The notes under the pieces were generated by a model, which saw only the letters and a list, made by a program, of their open reading frames with translations, was not told the DNA's origin and ran no database searches. This document shows, one piece after another, positions 59,688-64,000 of a stretch of 64,000 nt of DNA (position 1 is its first letter; each line of letters opens with the position of its first letter). The position numbers were made by a program, and so were the translations under genes. The stretch is from assembly GCA_900753315.1 (NCBI GenBank), contig CAADYP010000016.1, positions 1-64,000 on the forward strand, given 5' to 3'. This stretch comes from Clostridia bacterium (GTDB lineage Bacteria > Bacillota > Clostridia > Christensenellales > UBA1242).

Positions 59688-61193
59688 TCAAGAAACAACA
59701 TCAAAAATCAGCATAGGCTTGCTTATATAACAGTTTTCGTTATTTGTTTTGAAAACAAATTGAAAATCTTTTCCATAACAGCACACAGGCAATCTTTGTT
59801 CTTTTTCGTCCCCTGTGAAAGAATAAGTTTTTGTTTCTTCGTCAGAGATTATTTCAATTTGACACGCATATTTCGTGTTTAAAACAATCTCTTTAATTTT
59901 CTTCCGCTTTGACTTGAAACCCAAATCTGTTTTAAAGGATTTCCATTCTTTTTGCGTTGAGACTCCAAAAGTTTTCCCAATTGTGACAAGTTCACCAACA
60001 TGTGTTTTATAGTCATTATAAAAACATGCAACAAGTTTGCTCATATAAGGATTATCGATTGTCAAAACTTTTCTGATATCGACACCACGATAAACATTTG
60101 TCTCAAAATTTTCAATATCAACCTCAAACAAGGCATTGTTTGTCCAAGATGTTTTTGCTTCACAACCGACATTTTGTCCGTCTCCAAAATCACATTTCGT
60201 GGCAATATAATACTTTCCATTCAAACAAGCTGCCGAGCAATTTGTATTGTCAAGATTTTTGAAATATTTGTCATACTGCCCAGCAATTTTGTCCACAGAA
60301 TTGCCATTGAAAGCATAAAGTCCATCTCTTGTCATAAAGAAAACTTTGTCACCACAAACGCAAACCGAATTTTCATAGATTTTTGATGAAGAAGTAAACA
60401 AATGAGTGAAAGAGAAGTTGTCTTTTGTGGTATAAATTGAGATTTTTGTTATCCCATATTCTCTGAATAAATATACATAATCATTGAAAGCAACAAGTTT
60501 GTTGAACGAACCTCTGTTGTCCAAAAATTCAATCGCCGAACTTTCACTGCTTGACCATGTTTTAAGATTTAAGTTTGTTGTATAAATGAGAGTATTTCGG
60601 TTTGTGTTGGTTATTCCAAAAAATTTGTCATAATGCACCGCGCCAGAAATCAATGCCGGAACATTGTCAAAAATACCTTCTTCTGTCGCCGCCATGCAAA
60701 GCATACCTCCTTTTGAGAAAAACAAACAACTATCTATGTTGTTTATGCGATATTGACATTGAAATGTTGGATAACTTGAAAGTTTTGTCGATTTTGACCA
60801 AATCATACCTTCATATTGGTCAACGATCGGCACTCCCCAAATTTGTTGACTTGAGTCAATCATAAGCAAAGTATAAACATATCTCTCGACATTTGTGTTA
60901 TACCATCTATCCATCCAAAGCCCGTCAATTTCGTCCAATTTTTCAGCAAAATTAAAAGTATGGCAAGTTTGCAAATCGTCCGTTGAAGCAGGGACTTGAA
61001 AATCTCTAAATCCAAGTCCCGTTTTCAACGCACCGTCAGAAAAGCGCAAATTGAAACTGTCCTTGCAAGCATTTGGTTTGGCAAGTGCATCATCTTCGTT
61101 TGAGACTACCCCATCTCCAAAGATAGAGAAAACAAGATTTTTCTCTTGCGTCTTTTTATGTTTTTTAAGATTTTTATAAAAAATCAAATCCAA
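59688..61193 (-). CDS. Phage structural protein, possible beta-propeller tail nozzle
   Basis: 501 residues without helices long enough for membrane spans. Repeated beta-rich units such as VFFMTRDGLYAFNGNSVDKI, DYVYLFREYGITKISIYT and GGMLCMAATEEGIFD suggest a propeller. It sits straight after the neck-size protein, overlapping it by 10 bases, which is where short-tailed phages encode the nozzle (tail tubular B). The family is not certain from sequence alone. Confidence 0.65.
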   Translation of the reverse strand: MDLIFYKNLKKHKKTQEKNLVFSIFGDGVVSNEDDALAKPNACKDSFNLRFSDGALKTGLGFRDFQVPASTDDLQTCHTFNFAEKLDEIDGLWMDRWYNTNVERYVYTLLMIDSSQQIWGVPIVDQYEGMIWSKSTKLSSYPTFQCQYRINNIDSCLFFSKGGMLCMAATEEGIFDNVPALISGAVHYDKFFGITNTNRNTLIYTTNLNLKTWSSSESSAIEFLDNRGSFNKLVAFNDYVYLFREYGITKISIYTTKDNFSFTHLFTSSSKIYENSVCVCGDKVFFMTRDGLYAFNGNSVDKIAGQYDKYFKNLDNTNCSAACLNGKYYIATKCDFGDGQNVGCEAKTSWTNNALFEVDIENFETNVYRGVDIRKVLTIDNPYMSKLVACFYNDYKTHVGELVTIGKTFGVSTQKEWKSFKTDLGFKSKRKKIKEIVLNTKYACQIEIISDEETKTYSFTGDEKEQRLPVCCYGKDFQFVFKTNNENCYISKPMLIFDVVS

Positions 61194-61747
61194 CTCCTTG
61201 CAGGCAAGATATGTTCGCCACGTCTTCTGCTCAAAACAAACAAACTCTGTTTAAACCTATCTTCCCAAATTTCCGCATCATCACTCACGCCATCAACAAG
61301 CAAAAATTCGCTTGCCACGCCATAAGCATACACACGCTTTGACAAACCGTTATAAATTTCTACATTGTCTGTCAAAGTTTTTTCAGATGGCAAGAAACTG
61401 TAAACAATGCTTCTTGCATGTCCAAAAACTTCAACATAATTTGGAAACAATTTGAACTTCAAATTCATTCCAATTTTGTTTTTGATTTCGTAAACATTTA
61501 TAAGCGTTTTGTCGAGAGTGGAAAAATTTAAAATAGAGTTGTTTACATCAATTTCTTCTTTTGTAAGAAAAGGCAGATAATCACTGGCAATCTCTTGATT
61601 TACAAGATTGAAACAACGCACCATCAAATCCAGTTTTTCTTGTTCTCTTGAAGTGTAAGTAACCGCTTCCGTAGACTCCAATTTTGCGAGCAACTCTCTT
61701 TCACCCACAAAATCACAAACCAATTTAATAATATCTTTAACTGTCAT
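61184..61747 (-). CDS. Phage neck/adaptor-like protein
   Basis: 187 residues from the ATG at 61747 with AAGGAG upstream. Size, position after the capsid gene and mixed helical sequence fit a head-tail adaptor (tail tubular A-like) that sits on the portal. No motif proves it. It overlaps both neighbours (11 and 10 bases), so the block is translated as a unit. Confidence 0.62.
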   Translation of the reverse strand: MTVKDIIKLVCDFVGERELLAKLESTEAVTYTSREQEKLDLMVRCFNLVNQEIASDYLPFLTKEEIDVNNSILNFSTLDKTLINVYEIKNKIGMNLKFKLFPNYVEVFGHARSIVYSFLPSEKTLTDNVEIYNGLSKRVYAYGVASEFLLVDGVSDDAEIWEDRFKQSLFVLSRRRGEHILPARSWI

Positions 61748-62057
61748 ATAGCGTCTCCTTAAAATCATTCCAAATCTTTTTTATGTTGTCTTTTTTCTGC
61801 TTTTCGTTCTCTCTTTGCATTTCTTCAAAAAGGGTATCACTATTTTGAACCCTAGTTTTAAGCACAAGCGTCACTGCCCTTTCATCCAAACTATCAAAGG
61901 GAAATGTCAAACAATAAGTGTTCCCGCCCTGTGACTTGTTGTGAAGTTCAAACTTTTTCTTGTCCAAGTCAAATAAGACAAAATAGTCTTCATCAACAGC
62001 TTTTATGCGTTTTGTTATATCAAGACAATCACTTTCGATTTCAAATGACCTTTTCAT
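61737..62057 (-). CDS. Small phage protein of unknown function
   Basis: 106 residues, a compact beta-rich first part (YFVLFDLDKKKFELHNKSQG, TYCLTFPFDSLDERAVTLVL) and a helical end. Lies between the capsid and adaptor genes. Possibly a head-completion protein; not recognised. Confidence 0.7.
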   Translation of the reverse strand: MKRSFEIESDCLDITKRIKAVDEDYFVLFDLDKKKFELHNKSQGGNTYCLTFPFDSLDERAVTLVLKTRVQNSDTLFEEMQRENEKQKKDNIKKIWNDFKETLYDS

Positions 62058-62075
62058 AAAATTTTCCTTTTATCT

Positions 62076-63245
62076 TTAAGTATTAGATGCGACAGTTGTA
62101 GGAATGCTACTGCAATAAGCAACACCAGATGGCTTTTGGCAAATAAGTTCTGTGTATTTAACCAAAGTTGCAGAATAAGCAGGCTTGTTAGCGTGTTGTT
62201 TCAAAATTCTGCCAGATTCGTCTTCCAACCATTTCCAATCGCCAAGTTCATAGAAAGTAAAGTCATCAGTGTTAAGGAAGTAGCATTCTCCTGCAGCAAC
62301 ATGGTTTGTAGGCACGATAGGTGTTCCAAAGTGAGTAATAACTTTCATACCATCTTCCAATGTTGTGTATTCAATGTTCTTCTTATAGATAGTCAAATAT
62401 TTTTGATACAATCTCTTAAGCTCATAAGAACAGTTGATAAAGTTTACATTTGTTCCTGCCATTTCAAGGTCATCAATAATTTTTTGAACATAATCTTCAT
62501 CAAAAGTATCAGATGTGGCACCTGTATATTTCTTTGCTTTCATAATTGGATAAGTACTTCTGTCAACTCCATACAAAGTTGTGTTGTTTACAATACCCTT
62601 AAGACCGATAATATCGTTTCCTTTAGAGTTGTGCAAATAAACAGTGTATCCTGTTGCCAAAGTTACGCTTGAAGCAATATTAAACACAACTACCTTTGAA
62701 GATTTATCTACAGACTTCACAAAAACATTTGAAGCCACAGATGTTGTGTCATTGTAAATATCAACATACATTCCAGGAGCAATTGCTTCTGCGTTGTCGA
62801 CAGTAACAGTTCCAGAACTTACCGTCAAAGTTGCCAAGAGGCCTGTTCCGTCTCCATAAACCATTCTTGAAAGATTAAACATGCTTGCTTTCAAAAGAGA
62901 ATCCATGCCATCTTGAAGAAGGTTAACGAAAGCATTTACATCAGAAGCAGAGCATTTCAATGCCTTGTCACTGATTTCAAATCTTCCATACAAATTTTTG
63001 AGTGGTGCTTTCAAAGAAAGGTAAGGTGTGTCAACGCCGTCTGGCAAATCACTTGTTTCTTCTCCTGCCATAATTCCGCCATTGATGCCAACTGGAGCAA
63101 CTACTCTTATTTCCTTTCCGAAAACATTTCTAGAACTTCTTTTAATTCTGCTGAAAAGTGGGTTTGTTTTTGTGTTTATTTGGTCAGCAATAACACCCAA
63201 ATAGACATCTTTGAGCACATTTTCTGCGCTAGTTAATGTAACCAT
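62076..63245 (-). CDS. Phage major capsid protein (HK97-fold-like)
   Basis: 389 residues. Begins MVTLTSAENVLKDVYLGVIADQ, followed by NTKTNPLFSRIKRSSRNVFGKEIRVVAPVG and GRFEISDKALKCSASDVNAFVNLLQDGMDSL, a pattern seen in many phage major capsid proteins. A beta-rich insert at about 150-210 interrupts the core. AAAAAGGAG before the ATG. Preceded by a scaffold-like gene, the usual order. Confidence 0.82.
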   Translation of the reverse strand: MVTLTSAENVLKDVYLGVIADQINTKTNPLFSRIKRSSRNVFGKEIRVVAPVGINGGIMAGEETSDLPDGVDTPYLSLKAPLKNLYGRFEISDKALKCSASDVNAFVNLLQDGMDSLLKASMFNLSRMVYGDGTGLLATLTVSSGTVTVDNAEAIAPGMYVDIYNDTTSVASNVFVKSVDKSSKVVVFNIASSVTLATGYTVYLHNSKGNDIIGLKGIVNNTTLYGVDRSTYPIMKAKKYTGATSDTFDEDYVQKIIDDLEMAGTNVNFINCSYELKRLYQKYLTIYKKNIEYTTLEDGMKVITHFGTPIVPTNHVAAGECYFLNTDDFTFYELGDWKWLEDESGRILKQHANKPAYSATLVKYTELICQKPSGVAYCSSIPTTVASNT

Positions 63246-63293
63246 TTAATTTTCTCCTTTTTAAGGCTTTTCGCCTGATTTGTCAAAAGAATT

Positions 63294-63950
63294 TTATTTA
63301 AGCAAGTCCAAAACAACTTTCTTTGCTTGTTCAAAACTATCTGGCTTTGGAGTAACCGTTTTGGTTACTCTTTCACCAGAATTGGAGGACATAACAATAG
63401 GAATATTGTTTGATTGAAGTTGTTTCATATAATCCTTTACGACCAAATTTTTCAATTCATCATCTTTTAATATCAAATTTTGGACGAGCGGATCATTTGC
63501 CTTGTCTGGAGCAGTAAGTTTTTCATATAACATTTCTGCCCAAGCCTTTTCAAACTTACGTTCGTCACCTTTCAAACTGTCGTCTTGCATTGCTCTTGCT
63601 TTAATTTCATCAGCATACATGACCGCTCCCTGATTTTTTGAAAGGAACACTCTTAAATCTCCGTCACCATAATCTTCGGCATCGGTTTGATTTTGTGTTT
63701 TGTCTTTCTCCAAAACAGACAATTTTTGGCTTTTGCGAGTAAATTCTGCTTGCAGATTGTTGTAGGCTTCATACAAATCTTCAACACTCTTAAATTTTCC
63801 AATGGGAACGCCCCTTTCTGCTTCATTTGATGTTGCCATATTATCATCTGCAAGCATTTCACTCTGTGAGGAGCCTCGTGCACTTTCTTCGGCAATATTT
63901 GTCTCTTGTGCCACTTCTGGTTGTTCCTCAATATTTTTGTTTTCTTCCAT
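63294..63950 (-). CDS. Phage capsid scaffolding-like protein
   Basis: 218 residues, acidic, with a disordered Glu/Gln/Asn-rich first 45 residues, then IGKFKSVEDLYEAYNNLQAEFTRKSQKL, a coiled coil, and a basic C-terminal end. This is typical of scaffolds encoded just before the capsid gene. GAGGAG is 7 bases before the ATG. Confidence 0.75.
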   Translation of the reverse strand: MEENKNIEEQPEVAQETNIAEESARGSSQSEMLADDNMATSNEAERGVPIGKFKSVEDLYEAYNNLQAEFTRKSQKLSVLEKDKTQNQTDAEDYGDGDLRVFLSKNQGAVMYADEIKARAMQDDSLKGDERKFEKAWAEMLYEKLTAPDKANDPLVQNLILKDDELKNLVVKDYMKQLQSNNIPIVMSSNSGERVTKTVTPKPDSFEQAKKVVLDLLK

Positions 63951-63960
63951 TTTATTCTCC

Positions 63961-63999
63961 TCAAATAAGTCTTTCCTTGTGCTTTTGAATGTGCTTCAA
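63961..63999 (-). CDS. Possible C-terminal end of the next phage gene (partial)
   Basis: Reading the minus strand in from the window edge gives LKHIQKHKERLI and a TGA at 63963-63961, ten bases before the scaffold ATG. A portal gene would be expected here, but twelve codons cannot identify it. Confidence 0.3.
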   Translation of the reverse strand: MKHIQKHKERLI

Positions 64000-64000
64000 A

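Overview
The window is a low-GC, AT-rich bacterial chromosome segment of Bacillota/Clostridia type. It carries endospore genes (the end of the spoIIIA operon and spoIVB), the clostridial asp23-nusB-xseAB string, the Firmicute dprA-topA-trmFO-hslVU order, a Phe T-box, an L20-type infC leader and GGAGG ribosome-binding sites. An uncultured gut clostridium would fit, but the species cannot be fixed from the sequence. No rRNA, tRNA, CRISPR array or insertion-sequence transposase was seen.

Layout. 1-6.7 kb (+): spoIIIAE (cut by the window edge), AF, AG and AH, then asp23, nusB, xseA, xseB and proS, ending at a strong terminator. 6.8-9.5 kb (+): a small membrane protein, then infC-rpmI-rplT with an attenuator leader and a non-ATG infC start, then an rRNA methyltransferase. 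9.5-11 kb (-): a protein of unknown function with two HEPN-like motifs. 11-16.8 kb (+): yebC, ruvC, ruvA, ruvB, queA, tgt. 16.8-17.2 kb: a gene-free stretch with a promoter, a large nested palindrome and a terminator, a candidate non-coding RNA. 17.2-34.2 kb (-): iscU-iscS, thioredoxin, a ThiF/TcdA-like E1 enzyme, hslU-hslV, a diverged trmFO, topA, dprA, comM, two small membrane proteins, rny, clpX, clpP, tig. 34.4-39.6 kb: a tyrosine recombinase (+), spoIVB and a DUF45 peptidase (-), and a PadR-type regulator fused to a membrane domain (+). 39.8-58.8 kb (mostly -): a 1006-residue surface protein, a COG2426 membrane protein, recN-argR, thiI with a second cysteine desulfurase, pheT-pheS with a T-box, a RluA-type pseudouridine synthase (+), a basic 43-residue peptide, a DUF1292 protein, ruvX, a divergent HTH/membrane-protein pair, polA and a small membrane protein. 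58.9-64 kb (-): phage genes (two holin-like proteins, neck/tail candidates, capsid, scaffold) running off the end.

Most genes are housekeeping: Holliday-junction processing (ruvABC, recN, ruvX), DNA uptake (dprA, comM), proteolysis (clpXP, hslVU, tig), sulfur trafficking (two NifS-type enzymes, iscU, thiI, thioredoxin) and tRNA modification (queA, tgt, trmFO, the TcdA-like enzyme).

The less ordinary content lies between genes. (1) A dispersed composite motif, GCATAATAC next to an ACtATATnTTGTG core, recurs in at least six intergenic regions, often as inverted pairs. Its GCATAATA half occurs five times in the same orientation in front of the membrane-anchored PadR gene. (2) At least six genes have a -10 box 5-6 bases before the ATG and no ribosome-binding site, so they look leaderless. 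(3) A promoter-palindrome-terminator locus at 16.8-17.2 kb may encode a structured RNA. (4) A small repressor-like gene faces a membrane-protein gene whose promoter spacer is itself a perfect operator-like palindrome.
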